From: Diadophis punctatus similis
Lineage: Eukaryota; Chordata; Lepidosauria; Squamata; Dipsadidae
DNA: 64,000 bases
Reading direction: 5' to 3'
Assembly (NCBI GenBank): GCA_023053685.1
Contig: JALIGW010000002.1
Span: 47,674,278 to 47,738,277 of the forward strand
In this document: positions 1 to 12,800 of the stretch, piece after piece
Numbering within the stretch: the stretch's first letter is position 1
How the letters are laid out: each line of letters starts with the position of its first letter
Notes under the pieces: generated by a model
Told to the model about the DNA's origin: nothing
What the model saw: only the letters and a program-made list of their open reading frames with translations
Database searches by the model: none
Program-made: the position numbers and the translations under genes

Positions 1-47
1 AAAGCACTATGAAGCGGTATATAAGTCTAAGTGCTATTGCTATTGCC
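1..47 (+). mobile_element. 3' end of tRNA-derived SINE, cut by window edge
   Basis: This is the 3' tail of the SINE seen complete on the minus strand at 54712-54940. It has the same run (GAAGCGGTATATAAGTCTAA) and the same GCTATTGCTATTGC tail. The tRNA-like head lies left of the window. Confidence 0.7.
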
Positions 48-1099
48 TCACCCATGCCTCACACGACAATACAAACACTCAGGTGTATGAAACAACCTGC
101 TAAGCTAATTCAGTACTAAATACTGTAAATAATGTCACTCCAAACTTTTTGAAAGCATGATTTGTTGAACAACTTAACAATGACTATGTTGGATGGGTTT
201 CCATGCTGCATTAAGCCAAAATTAAAGAAATACATATGTGAATAGGTTCTTTAACATTAAGACTACTCAGCACTGTAGATTTGAAAAACAATAGACTTCA
301 GAGCATGCAAGTGAAAGCAAATCCGTCGGCAACTCTAACTCTTACCTTTTCCCAGGATCCTGCTATAGCTATAGGATTCTTGGGAATGACACAGCTGCTT
401 CCAGGAGTTGCAGACAGATCTTCCAAGTGTCCCGCCCTGCCCTCTAGATCACATTTTCCTCTTTGAATCTGAAATGCTGCCCAGCCTTGTTGAATACAGT
501 AGACACTTTGTGGCAAACTATAATCCGTAAACCTTTGTAATTTTTGTAATATCTGGATTTACAAATTATGGTTTGCCATTGGGAAGAATGTTTGTGGATG
601 CCACTGGCTACCTTGAAATGCCTCTTATAGGGAAATAGGCACAACCCAATCTGACTTGAAGATTCTCTTATTATAGCCAATCTTAATAAAAGTAGCTTTA
701 GCCTTCCTGTAGAGCTAATTTTCTGGTCTGGTTTACCTAGTGTAGTTCCCTCACCTTATAATTTGGCCATCACGGGGAAGGGAAGTAGTTGCCCCTTCCC
801 ATGCCATCCCATGGGATGTTGTCTCTGAATCTGCCAAAACAACAATCAATTAATTTGACATCCTTAATAAGATTTGGTTCCCTTGACACCCAAAGCAGTA
901 AAAGGGGAAGTAAAGAAGAAGAAAAGAAATTGGTTTACAAATCATGCTGAATTGTAACTCTTGTTTAATGTAGGCTAAACAAGTTGCTTGAAGCATTAGT
1001 TAAATAAAATATACTTTGGAATGATGTGTGATCAGAATCTGATAAATCTTGACATTTTAGTTTGTATAGGTTCGTATCATCCTGAAGATCTTTCTATGT
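48..1099. other. Upstream intergenic sequence, nothing recognised
   Basis: AT-rich sequence upstream of TNFAIP8. I see only short chance open frames and no recognisable repeat or exon. An upstream alternative TNFAIP8 exon cannot be excluded. Confidence 0.4.
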
Positions 1100-1213
1100 C
1101 AGGGGTGTCAAACTCGTGTCACGCTCTCACCCCCCCACCTCCATTTTAGCGAAGGGGGGAAAAGTCCTGATACATCACATGACAACAACGTGATTGCGAG
1201 TTTGACACCCCTG
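1100..1213. mobile_element. hAT-type MITE, CAGGGGTGTCAAACTC ends
   Basis: The terminal inverted repeats read CAGGGGTGTCAAACTC at the left and GAGTTTGACACCCCTG at the right. The flanking 8-mers are TTCTATGT (1092-1099) and TTCCATGT (1214-1221), an 8-bp duplication with one mismatch. The 114-bp body has no coding capacity. A second family member is at 22095-22229. Confidence 0.85.
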
Positions 1214-1429
1214 TTCCATGTGGTTATTAAGCATTATTATCATAATCAGTATTAGCTTCAGTCACAAATTTTATTATAGTATGGTTAGTGAAGCTGGATA
1301 TGTCTGTTTAATGGATGAAGACCTTAATGTAGTCTTCAAATTAGGTGCATAAAATATCATCTGTGTAAGTCAGAAGGTTTGTTGCAATGTTTGACAAATC
1401 ATAATTAATGTATCACTCTGCCCCCATAG

Positions 1430-1740
1430 CAGAGGTGGGTTCCTCCCTGTTTTTGCCGGTGCGGTTAATAGCTGTTGTTCGGCGCAGAGCCGAAGACGCT
1501 GCTGCCGTTTGCGGCGCGGGAGCTTTCCCCAGGCGCTTTGCCCGCCCACATGGAAGCCGCCAATTGCGTTCTTTTGCCCTCTGCGCATGCAGAACACTTT
1601 GCGCATCCGCAGAGGGCAAAAGAACGCAATTGGTGGCTTCCATGCGGGCGGGGAAAGCTCCCGCGCCGCGAACGGCAGCAGCGTCTTCGGCTCTGCGCTG
1701 AACAACAGCTATTAACCGCACCGGCAGGAACCCACCTCTG
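1430..1740. mobile_element. Fold-back hAT MITE, CAGAGGTGGGTTCCT ends
   Basis: A 311-bp near-perfect palindrome. The left arm starts CAGAGGTGGGTTCCT and the right arm ends AGGAACCCACCTCTG. It is flanked by an exact 8-bp duplication CCCCATAG (1422-1429 and 1741-1748), diagnostic of hAT-type insertion. The GC-rich centre carries TGCGCATGC-like sequence. Open frames on both strands are a by-product of the GC-rich palindrome. Relatives are at 41355-41666 and, more distantly, 38311-38633. Confidence 0.92.
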
Positions 1741-1748
1741 CCCCATAG

Positions 1749-2186
1749 GCTGCTGCCCTGGAACTTGACAAATCAGTGTGTTGATAGAGTGAACTTTGAA
1801 AACAAATACATTTTCCCAGTATGTTTTTGAAAACTGAATCTGCTTGTGTTTGGATAGACTGCTGATCGCCAGTCATGATTTAGTGTGATATCCTGGAAAT
1901 GAAAGCACAAAGCAATAATGTATGACAAGTAAGATGGGAAAAAAATCCTCTTTATTGTACTAAAATTCTAGCAAAAAATATGGGCTAAATTTTTTTTTAA
2001 ATGTGGGCTGATTTTTGCAGCAAAGATGGAGGAAACAATTTCTATTGTTTGTGTGATATGAACTCAAACTGCTTGTCAGTCTATAAAATGATACTTAAAA
2101 ACTAGGTATTCTTTTTCTGCTGCTTGGCTTGCAGTGGTTTCACATTGTATCACACACATTGAGCTGAACAGGCAGCCATTTCTGGC
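1749..2186. other. TNFAIP8 upstream region, no repeat recognised
   Basis: AT-rich sequence between the palindromic MITE and the presumed TNFAIP8 promoter. No coding or repeat structure is evident. Confidence 0.4.
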
Positions 2187-2402
2187 AAATAAAAGGGGTG
2201 TCTGAAGGTGCTCTTTTTCAGATGGTTCTCAGATGCATTCTCCAAGAGGTGGGACTCTGGAGCACTGCTGAACTCTCATTGGTTGATTTCACAAAACTTT
2301 TCCTCTCTTAGTCCCAGCCCCCTTTTCTTCTTTTGAGAAGTTCATTTTGCTGCTTCTCAAACGGGCACGTCATCTAAGTCTTCAAAGATTTAGGTTGATA
2401 TC
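2187..2402 (+). promoter_or_regulatory. TNFAIP8: Putative TNFAIP8 proximal promoter and 5' UTR
   Basis: This block directly upstream of the first coding exon holds a TATA-like AAATAAAAGG (2187-2196) and an inverted CCAAT box, ATTGG (2278-2282), then a pyrimidine-rich stretch. The transcription start cannot be fixed from sequence. Mammalian TNFAIP8 has alternative first exons, so this may be one of several promoters. Confidence 0.35.
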
Positions 2403-2433
2403 ATGGGTTCCGAAGCAGATGATTCCAAAGAAG
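2403..2433 (+). CDS. TNFAIP8: TNFAIP8 coding exon 1
   Basis: It encodes [10 protein letters not shown] plus the first base of the next codon, then a GTATGC donor. It parallels the N-terminus of the main mammalian isoform, which supports this ATG. Confidence 0.92.
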
Positions 2434-4384
2434 GTATGCTTTTTATTTATTTTTTCTCCCAAGGAGGGTTTTGGTTTTTTTAATGGTTGCTTTCCAAAGC
2501 TGCATCTGGGAGATGATGAATAGAGGTTTGTATTGGCTGTAATACTGAACTGTTTTAAGGGAGGGGAGAGAAAGCAAAGGAATCCCAAGACAACTATCTG
2601 CATTTCACTGAAAATGCAGCAACTAAGCCCTTGACACTAAGGATGTTTTGTTCTTTGTAGAATGACAAGCATACAGAAAGTGTAACTTAGAAGCTTTGTG
2701 TGCCTGGGTACTTACAGGCAACAATGGCTTGAAAAGGGAAAAGATATACGTTAGTTTGAACACCCTCTGTCTGACTCTTGCAAAAGGAAGTTGTGTAATT
2801 CAGAGAACTGAAAGATCGTTATTTTAAGAAGGAGCTTTGGAGAAACGGTTTTACTGGTTGATGCATGTTGAATTGAATAACAGTATGTCTGTGGCAAAGT
2901 TTGTCAAAAGGGAAATATCCTTCCTTTCTTTCCATGGTATGATGAGCATGTGGAAGATCTGGAAACGGTCCAAGAAAACTGAATATTTACCAGCGTAAAT
3001 GTGGGTTGGGTTGGAAAATGACTGTCTGGTGAGAGAAGACGATTTCTCCTCCTGAAAATTTAATTTAAGTCCAAAGAGAGGGTAAAAATACCTCTGAAAA
3101 TGTGGACATATTTTAAACAGCTCATATTTCCTGATTTGCTAAGAAGCCAGATAAGCTGCTGGTATAAACCACACTAATCAGATCGTCAGTTTGATAGTGA
3201 GCTAGGGAACTTCAAAATATTGCAGAGAGGCTGCTTTCTTCTAATCTGACAATCCCCACAATAGTAACATTTTCCACATATGTCTAATGTGAGTTAAAAG
3301 TTTCTGATTCTGATTCAAGCCATTTGGCTGAGCAAAAGTTACTAAATTTAGTGTAACTGGTGGAACAAATTTATTCAAATGCTCCCATATGCTGGTGCTT
3401 TTTGTTCAGGGAAGGAAATAGTTGAATCTAAATCCAGATAACTATGCTAAACCCTTTTCCTGTAACTGCTTTAGAATCTAGCATTCCAACATGCTCATTT
3501 CACTTGTTTTGTGTAGATGAGTAGGCAGCATGCATGTCATGACAAGACAAGGAGTAGGAAGAAAACTTAAAAGGTAATTAACTTTACCTGCAAATTCAGT
3601 TGACTAAATTAGCACAGCTATCTGTGTTCAGGAGAATCATAGTCCTGTCAATATCTATAAGAAACAATTCATTGTTTCTGTTTTTGAAAAACAGCTGAAA
3701 TTAACAGGGTAGACAATGAAGAAAAACTAGTGGTGGCTTTGACTCCAATGAAAATTAAATTTATGTTACATTTGTATTTTTTTTTAAATATGAAACATTA
3801 GATTGTGATATTTTAATAAAGGCAGTGATTCTGAAATTCCGGTTCAGCTCTAAATTAATTTCTAGGGTATTTCCAGTTGAGTTGCTGTATTGTTTTACAC
3901 CTCATGGAGAAAATCTATGTGGTCACTAAGACTGACTTGATGGGACATAATCGTAATCACGCTTTACACCACAAAAAGTTTTGGATATATATATGTGTCT
4001 AATGGGAATATTCTGTATGTTTCTCATGGATATCCTTTGAATGATACTCCTTCCATTACAAAGCATTCAATGCATTTTATTTGTCTTTAAATTTCACTGG
4101 ATTAAGGAAAATTTATTTCTAGGTAAATCTCTATAGGATTACTGACTTGAGTAGGTAGTAAAAATGGATGGTTGGTAGAGGTATACTTCTAAGGGGACCA
4201 TCAATCCCATTACACATTACTTGGTAACTTTTATTTCTTTGTCTAAACCAGCTGGGTTTAGATAGTGTTTAGTTAATGGCTGCTGCTCCTAATTCTATTT
4301 CAGCTGTATGACTATTACATGCATCTGTTTTTTATTTTAATTGTTTCATAAACTGGAGAACTCATGAAATATATGGGATGAGGG

Positions 4385-4448
<64 letters not shown>

Positions 4449-4459
4449 CATTTTTGTTG

Positions 4460-4505
<46 letters not shown>

Positions 4506-6540
4506 CGTTTTTGCTGATAAATGAAAATGAAGGGAGACTAGTATAGATCTATTTCAAGCTATTTAGCTCTCATCAGATAGCCATACCCTTATTGGGATTT
4601 GAACCTGGGCCGCCTGCCTGTAACGCAGCAGCTTAACCTCTAGGCCACAGGCTCTCTTCCCTTATATTTATATTTATATTTATATTTGTGTGTGTGTGTT
4701 TGTGTGTGTACTATCTTCCAAACTGATAAAACTGTAAAAATCATTAAGTTACATTTTATGCATTTTTGTATAGCTTTCAGAAGAAGAATACTTAGATATT
4801 AAACTTTTAATGAGTAAAAACAGCATTGAGTAACACACTGCTGATTCTACAGCTAAGGAGCAATTATGCTGGATCTTTATAATTGAACCACAGTGCACTG
4901 CCAGAGATGTGTTTTTATCATTATTTTCCATTGCATTTTAGTTTATGAAATATTAATAGAACCTTTGTATTGATCAAACGTACAGCCTAAGTGAAATAAC
5001 ATATAATGTACTATAACGCAAGTTCTTGTCTTTTAGAGATGGAAAACAGGACATTTGTTTTCTAGTTCATTTTGAACAAATATTTTCCTCTCTTTGGTTG
5101 CACTTCTCCTTTGTGCAAAACACACTAGCCTTACGACATATCTGGGACTGGTCGAAATGAACGCCTATAACTATCTCCTCTACTTCCTTCCATTTGGAAT
5201 AGCTGAAATAGCCAACAGAATGAAAAGTTGAGAAATGCTTTCTAACCTTTATATATCCGGGATTTATAGCTTTCAGTTGTGGGGCCTAATCTGGCCTGCC
5301 AGGCCAGCCCTACTTTAGCTTATGACTCTAGCAGCATGAAATGCTTTAGCTATCCTACATTTTGTGATAAAGCAACAACAGTTGTTGGTGGATGATCAAG
5401 TTGAAGGGTGATTATGCTTGAACTGTCCTCCACTATTCCCCGATTGTGGAAAGCATTGGTAACAAGCTATCTTGCCAAACCATCAAGTGGGATCTAGGTC
5501 TGAGAAACATACATAGAGTTGTAGTATCAGTCTTTGGTATTATTCTGACTTGGTGATTTCATTTCTCTCTAAAACTATCCAATTGTCTGAGCTTACCTGG
5601 AATTGTATCTTCTTCATCTCTCTAATTCAGTTATAGAATTGATACATTTCAAAAACTTTATGTAATATAAGGGTATAATTAAGGTGACCAGATTTTAATA
5701 TTTGTAAAGCGGGACACCATTGATGGGGGGGGGTTTCTAGGGGAGCAAGATGGGAGGGGTCCATCTCTCTTATCCTGCAGCTTTGTGCACACACCCCAAA
5801 CACCCCCCCCTTCATCGCAGCCCTTACCGCTGCCATGGCCAGGGCTCGCCTCTGCTGCGTCTGGCCCGGAGAGGGACAGCGGCAGGAGAAGGAAGAAAGC
5901 AAACTGCGGTTGTGGTGCTTCGGGAGGGCGGGTGGTGAGGGTTCTTCACAGCCGCGTGCTGCCTCCATTGCAGAAGCCGCCGCCAGCCAGCCGGGCCACC
6001 ACCAGCCAGCCCTCCGTGTGGGGAGACGGCCAGGCCTGCGCTTGGAAGAGGCTGCCGCTCTCGCTGCCCGTTTCTTCCTTCTCCCACCGCGAAACAAAAG
6101 TGAACTGTGGCAGCGCTGCTTCGGGAGGGCAGGCGGATGTCTGCAGCCAGGCAGGGAGGGAGAGCAGCGAGAGCGGCAGCCCCTTACAAGTGCAGGCCTG
6201 GCCCTATATCCACCCGGGGGGGGGCTGCCGCCCACCTGGCCACCAGCGGCTTCCGCACCACACTTGTAGTTGCGTGGCCAGCCGGATTAACAGGTGTGCT
6301 GGGGCCGCCTTGGCCGCCGCCTCCGTGCGCTGCGCTTGGCAGGGGCCGCTGCCCCTCTCACTGCCCTCCCTCCCCGCCTGGCAGGAGGAGGCAGGCGAGG
6401 CAGCAGGCAGAGGGGTGTGCAGGGCTCGGCTCGGCCACTGAGCATGTGGGGCGCCCGCCCCAGCTCTCGGGCTGCTTCCCACTTCCCAATTATTCAAAAG
6501 CGGGACTGTCCCGCCAAAAGCAGGACGTCTGGTCACCTTA

Positions 6541-6630
<90 letters not shown>

Positions 6631-6844
6631 TTTCTCTCTCTCTCTCCCTCTCATCTCTCCCTTTTCATCTCTTTATCTCTCTCTCTCCATCCATATCTAT
6701 CTACCTATCATCTATCTATCTATCTATCATCTATCTTCTCTCTCTCTCCCTCTCCCTCTCATCTCTCCCTCTCATCTCTCCCTTTCCCTTTCCCTCTCTC
6801 TCTCTCTCCCTTTCCCTCTCTCTCTCTCTCTCTGTCTGTCTGTC

Positions 6845-6884
<40 letters not shown>

Positions 6885-9800
6885 GTGGCTGTGGCGGGGG
6901 CTGGGGGCTCCTCTCCCCCCACAGCTCTCCCCTTGGCAGCAGAATCACTAACAGGGCAAAAGGGAACCACGTGAGCAGCAGCCCTGACTCACAAAAAACT
7001 TCCCACCGCTATACTCCGGAGCCTCTCCGGGAACCCAGACAGGAACTCCTAAAGCCTCCTCACAAGCAGCGAAGCACAATGGAGCCGAGATCACATGAGC
7101 GGAAGACTCGACTCACAGCTGAGCAGCTCTTGCAAGTAGTTCCAAAGGCTTGCCGGAGACGTGGACAAGCACTCTCGACAAGCCGGTGGGAGGGTCGGAG
7201 TGAAGCAAAGCAAGAGGGGACGCCTTCTACTCCACCTGCCCTCTCAGGCCCCGAGTGTGGGGGGAGTAGGGCGCGCTGTCTTCAGTGCTTGTCGTGCATT
7301 CTTTTTAAAAATTGGGACTTTTTAGAAACGCCGCGGGACGTGTGACAAATGTTTAAAAAGCGGGACGTCTGGTCACCTTAGATATAATGCTTGTTGTTGA
7401 TTCCTTTTCCTCCCCACCTCCTCCCCCCATCAACTGAAATTAGCCTCAACATGGATTTTTGGAGGCATTTTCTGGGTTTTAAGAATGACAAAAGAAGCAA
7501 TTTGTCTCCTGGAGGCCATTTACTCTCAATTCCATGCTAAAAACACACCTTAGCCCAGTGATGGCGAACCTTTTTTTCCTCGGGTGCCGAAAGTACGTGC
7601 GTGTGCGCTATTGCACATGCGCGAGTGCCCACACCCATAATTCAATCCTTGGGATTGAAAATGGCCTCCCCCGCCACCCTGGAGGCCCTCTGGAGGCCAG
7701 AAACGGCCCATTTCCCAAATTCTGATGGGCCTAGTAGGCCCGTTTTTCGTCCTCCCCAAGCTCCAGAGGCTTCCCTGGAGCTTGGGGAAGGTGAAAATGC
7801 CCTCCCCCACCTGCCAGAGGCCCTCTGGAAGCCGAAAACACCCTCCAGAGCTTCTGTGCGAGCCGAAAAACAGATGGCCGGAGTGCACGTGCACACTGGA
7901 GCTGAGCTAGGGCAACGGCTCGCGTGCCAGCAGATATGGCTCCGCGTGCCACCTGTGGCACACGTGCCATAGGTTTGCCATCACTGCCTTAGCCCATCAG
8001 GAGATGTCCTTCCACATCTATCCAAAGGTTAGGTACAATTGTTGTTCCTGAACCCTCTCAATGCCATTGAAATACACCATCCTGTCCAGCCATCACATAA
8101 CTGCCCAGCACAAGAGTGGAGTTGAAATTTGGCTTGTAGTAATCCAACCTGACAGCACAAAGAAATCTCTTGCCAGTCCCAGTCTTCTTCTCAAACAAGT
8201 CTCGATATTAGTAAACTTATTTCAATTTTTTCTACTATTGTGGGCCAATTAGCAGGCGGATTACATAAACCATCTTCAAATTGAAGCAGCCTAGGTTGCT
8301 TTATTGTTGCTGCAGAAGGACTCTATGCCGGCTACTTTGTACAACTTTCTTACATTTTGATGGAAGTTACATCACATATTTCTAGTGTATAAAATACATA
8401 TTATTTTTGACCCATGGCCTGATAAACATTGCTTACTTATTTTCAAGATAAGCTAAAACTACTTTAAACACACCTGTACAGGTTAACTCTTAGGTAACAT
8501 GATAAGGCTTGATAATTATAGCAAATACAATGTAAAGCAAATATAAATGTTGGAGGTGTGACTATGATATTGGCTTACTTGATTACTTAATATCTTGCAA
8601 ATGATACCCTCAATCTCATATATTGATATTATATATACAGTATAAAACTAGACAGAATTCAATATGAAAATTGATTTACTCAATAGTTTGAAAGCTAAGA
8701 ATGAAGTTAATTATGAAGAATAACTGTGACTATAGTTGAAGAGTTGAAAGATGCGTTAAGCAGTGGTTAATTTAAAATGGAAGCAAAAGCTTCTGATTTC
8801 TTACACGTAGCAGTGCCAGAAAATAAAAGGAATAGTGAGAACAAATGACCTTGTAAATTGTCTGGAATCACAGCTGTATTTACCAACCACAAATTAGTGT
8901 TTGTTCTCAGCATTAGCTGATGGTTTATGAATGTATGGATAAGTACCAATGCCATGTGCTCTTCCCATTACAGTATTTTCAGCCTTAAAACTTTTACTTA
9001 AAGGTAGTCAATAATCCACAAAAATAAGTCATGTTTATAAGCTGCAAAAAACAGGGTAAGGCTTGGACTCACCAGCTGAATAAAAATGATTTGAATTGTC
9101 ATCTTATATTGGGCCACTGTCTTCTAAATAAATGTTCACTAAAAGTGTATAAAACACTATTCCTCATAAAACACTATTCTGCAGGATACTTGAGCCCCAA
9201 CTTTACCGTCTTAATAAAATATCTGTCACAAGTTATCATTTTTATGTTACATGTTTATCTGATAGTCCTTGAAGGCTGTATGTCATAAACATAGTTCTTG
9301 GAGACTGCATGTTATAAAGAAGCATTTCAAGAGGAAAACTCTGCAATAAACTACTATATCTTGTTGCTTAGCTGTAAAAAAGAAGATGAAACCAGTATTT
9401 TGGGAAAACAAGGCTGAGATTTGTTTTGTTCCAAAATTCAGCTGGAAAAATAATATATAGGAAGTCCTTGTTTAGTGACCACAATTTAAAACCAATAACT
9501 TGGATATTAAGCAAAGCAGTTTGTAAGTGTAACTGTGACTGTGCTTACAATCTTACTTTAGCATTTCTTTGCTTTACAGACCTGCAAAGGTCATAAATGT
9601 AAGGATTAATCATAAAATTACTTTTTCATCACTGTTGTAACTGGAAACAGTTGCTAAATGGGGCAGTCACTAAATGATGCCTACCCGTATGAAATAAAAG
9701 TTCATACTAACTCACATGCAGTTTTGGTGCCAAGGGAGAGAAATCAAAAGAAGAGGGGTATGTGAAAGATCTTGAAAGTATGAGACTAGTAGCTAGAATA

Positions 9801-12800
9801 TGGATTGACTACAATGAAATCATGGTTCAATTTCTTAAACCTCTTTCTTTCTCCTGGAAAATGTAATACACTAGAAGCTACTCTCTTTTGAATAAAAGAA
9901 ATATTTTCCCCATGCCTCTTGTTTCAGTATTGGACTGATATCAAATTCATTGATTGTGTTGGGTAAGAATTATCCTCTTACTTATTTAGCATGGTATAGT
10001 TATGGTGGTCATATTTAAAGGATTTGTGGTGCAGTGGTGGGATTCAATTTTTCCCCACCGGTTCTGTGGGCATGGCTTGGTGAGGGTGTCATGTGATTGA
10101 GTGGGTGTGCCCAACTTGACATCACTTGTGGCCACGCCCACTCAGTCACATCACCACCACCACCAAGCCACGCCTACAGAACCCAGTAGGGAAAAAATGA
10201 ACTTACAGCTATTACAGCCTTTCTTTCTACCTATTTTCTGCCCAGGCCTGGCCTAAACTGTCAAAGGCCTCCTCCTGCATGCTGCCTGCTCTCCCTTCGC
10301 CAGTCGCACACGTAACCCTTCTCCATAGTGGGTGGAGCTATCATCCAGGATGGGTTACATCACGTCTCTCACCCAATCAGGACTGAGTCTTTTTTCAATA
10401 TATTTCTGCCTCTGTCTTCAAGACCCGCTTTTTTGACTCAGTCTGCACCCTAAGAGGACGTGTGGTCACCCATTCTGGAGATAGCTTCAGCCACTACGCA
10501 AGGAGAAATAGCTAGATTTGGATTACTTCAACAGAATCGTGAGTATTCCCCCTCCTACCCCCCCCTCCACTTAAAAATACAAAGGCTCAGAGGCAGCGGC
10601 GCTAGGGGGCCTGGCTCCCGCCGCAGGCTGGCGGCCGCTTCTTTCCCTTTCTTGTCCACCGGCGATCAAAGCGGCCAGAGTGGCTTTAGCCCGATCGACC
10701 TCGCCTCCCCATGCAGCGTACGGGCTCGCTGCGAGGCGGTTGAGTCGGGTTCCCGCCTCCGCCCCAGGCGATCGGGATCAGATTAACAGAGCCACATCAG
10801 CCACGGAGTCCTTAATTACCTAATTGCGAGCCGACTCCAAGGGCAGCTATCGGGCGCCTCTCCGCCCGCTGCCGACAGAACGAGGTTCCCGATCAAGCTT
10901 CAGAAGCCTGGCTGGACTCAATTTTAAATTTGGCGCCATTACAGAGCCGGAGGGGAACTCTGCGCATGCGCAGCCCCCAAAATGGCCGGCGCAAGCGGCA
11001 GCAGCCACAGAAGCCGCATTTGCCGGCAAATCAGAGCTAATGCAAAGGGGTTTTGGCGATATCTCTCCCGGAGGCACCTAATTCGAGCCAAGGATGGGCA
11101 AAGCGGAACGGCCCTTAAAGGCCTGAAATCTCCGTGGCCACCATTACATGGGAGGTTAAATTTCCCGCCAAAAGGGGAGGAGCTTACATTTCTCCATTCT
11201 CACTCCCCAGGTACCAGCGACCCCTTCGGCCACCCAGTTAACATGGCAGCTGCAAATAGGAAACAGGGGGAGACTGAGGAAGCTGAGGCACCTCAGGAAC
11301 TTACCTCTCTATCCCAGAGCAGGGAAGACCAAGGTCCAAGCAGCCCCAGACGCCAGGATCCTAAGAAAAGCAAAGGCAGGGACCTGAAACCAAAGATCAA
11401 GGCCCCATCTAGGGATGAATCTCGCAGGGACAGAGCCCTGAAAAAGATTTGCAGCAAGGCAGCGAGGAATAATCTGGGCCTCCCTGATATCCCTATCCCA
11501 ACCGAGTCTGCCAGATCAGAGGACTTTGGGGATTCCTCCTCAATAGATGCTAGGGATCTGCAACTTGCAGATGCAGACATCTGGGAACAGGGAGCTGTTC
11601 CACAGATGAGAGAGGTGGTGACCATTAAAGCGGCTAACAAGCCTTCTGCTACGTTCACCCCCACAGCAGCCGGTCTCCGCCCAGATATCCCAGCATACCT
11701 TCAGGATCCCTCAGCCCAGGCACTATTTCAGGCAGCAGTTAAACACAGCGTTTCAGAATGCCTTCACCAAATGCATTATTCTAGTCAATCAGACCAAGGG
11801 GAGGGCCATTCCAACTCCTACAATCTGGCCCACCAGACTGACTATGATGAGTACGATTGGTATTCGGGGTCTCAGGGGAATCAGCCACAAGCTACCCCCC
11901 AGGAGGAGGCAGCGGGGGAGGGAACGGGCCCAGACCTAGAACTATCCGAGGATGAAGGCCTGGCACCTGACCCCCCCCCTACATCAGGCCTGTTTCATCC
12001 CAGCCTATTTAAATCGTTACTATTCAAGGCACGTAACGCCTCCAAATGGGGCCCTGCCGAATCTCCAGACACGGCAGATGCCTCCCAAATTGACCCTCTA
12101 TTTTCCGAACATGCTCCAGAGGCCCAAGTGGTTCCCTGCCCTCCGTACTTTGTGCATGCTGTACGGTCACAGTGGTCCACTCCTGTCACGGGTGCCGCTC
12201 CCTCGGCCCTAGACAGACGCTACTTTAACATTGGTTCAGATATTGTTCCAGCTCTCCAGGTACCCCCCGTGGACGCCCCAGTACTGGCTCACTTCGCAGT
12301 CCCCACCCTGCCAGCAGACTCAGCGGACCTGCTACGTCCGGAAGATAAGAAGGCGGAACTATCGCTCCAACGCACCTACCTGGCAGCGGCCTGGGCCGTG
12401 CGGGCCTCTACATCAGCTTCCTTTTTCTCCCGCACATCGCTGGTGTGGCTTCGGGATCTACAGAATCGCCTGCCTCAATCTGAAACGCGAGCACATCGGG
12501 ACATTAACAAACTCCTAGCAGCAGCTCGCTATACGGCAGATGCCACGCTACAATCGGCTAGATTCGCATCTAGAGCAATGGGATCCTCAATCGTAACCAG
12601 AAGGCTCCACTGGCTACGCTCTTGGCAAGCGGATGTTAAACTTAAATGGCGCCTGGCCACGTCGACCTTCGACGGTTCTCAGCTGTTCGGGGCATCCCTA
12701 GATCCCATTTTGGTAGAAACCAAGGACAAGAGGAAAGTCCTCCCGTCCCATCAACGCAGGGGAGCTCCCAGACCAGGCCCATATACCAGGCGTCCTTTCA

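Larger units (their letters stand above)
5680..7380. mobile_element. Composite hAT-type non-autonomous element with three terminus copies
   Basis: The left end is TAAGGTGACCAGA and the right end is TCTGGTCACCTTA. Flanking 8-mers GGTATAAT (5672-5679) and GATATAAT (7381-7388) match at 7 of 8 positions. A further right-type end (AGGACGTCTGGTCACCTTA) ends at about 6540, immediately before a long ATCT microsatellite. The element therefore contains an internal terminus, either from nested insertion or duplication. The GC-rich interior gives long overlapping frames on both strands with no recognisable domain, so I call none coding. Confidence 0.8.

Noticed and set aside
1370..1768. Six overlapping 68-111-codon frames on both strands
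   Set aside because: All lie in the palindromic hAT MITE; mirror-image peptides on both strands come from the inverted arms.
4590..4660. tRNA-like sequence with A and B boxes
   Set aside because: It is the head of a SINE; it lacks a complete cloverleaf and is fused to a non-tRNA body.
5627..7345. Frames of up to 226 codons on both strands
   Set aside because: They lie in the GC-rich interior and ATCT/CT repeats of the hAT-like element; no domain, and repeated [13 protein letters not shown] or RERER peptides are microsatellite translation.
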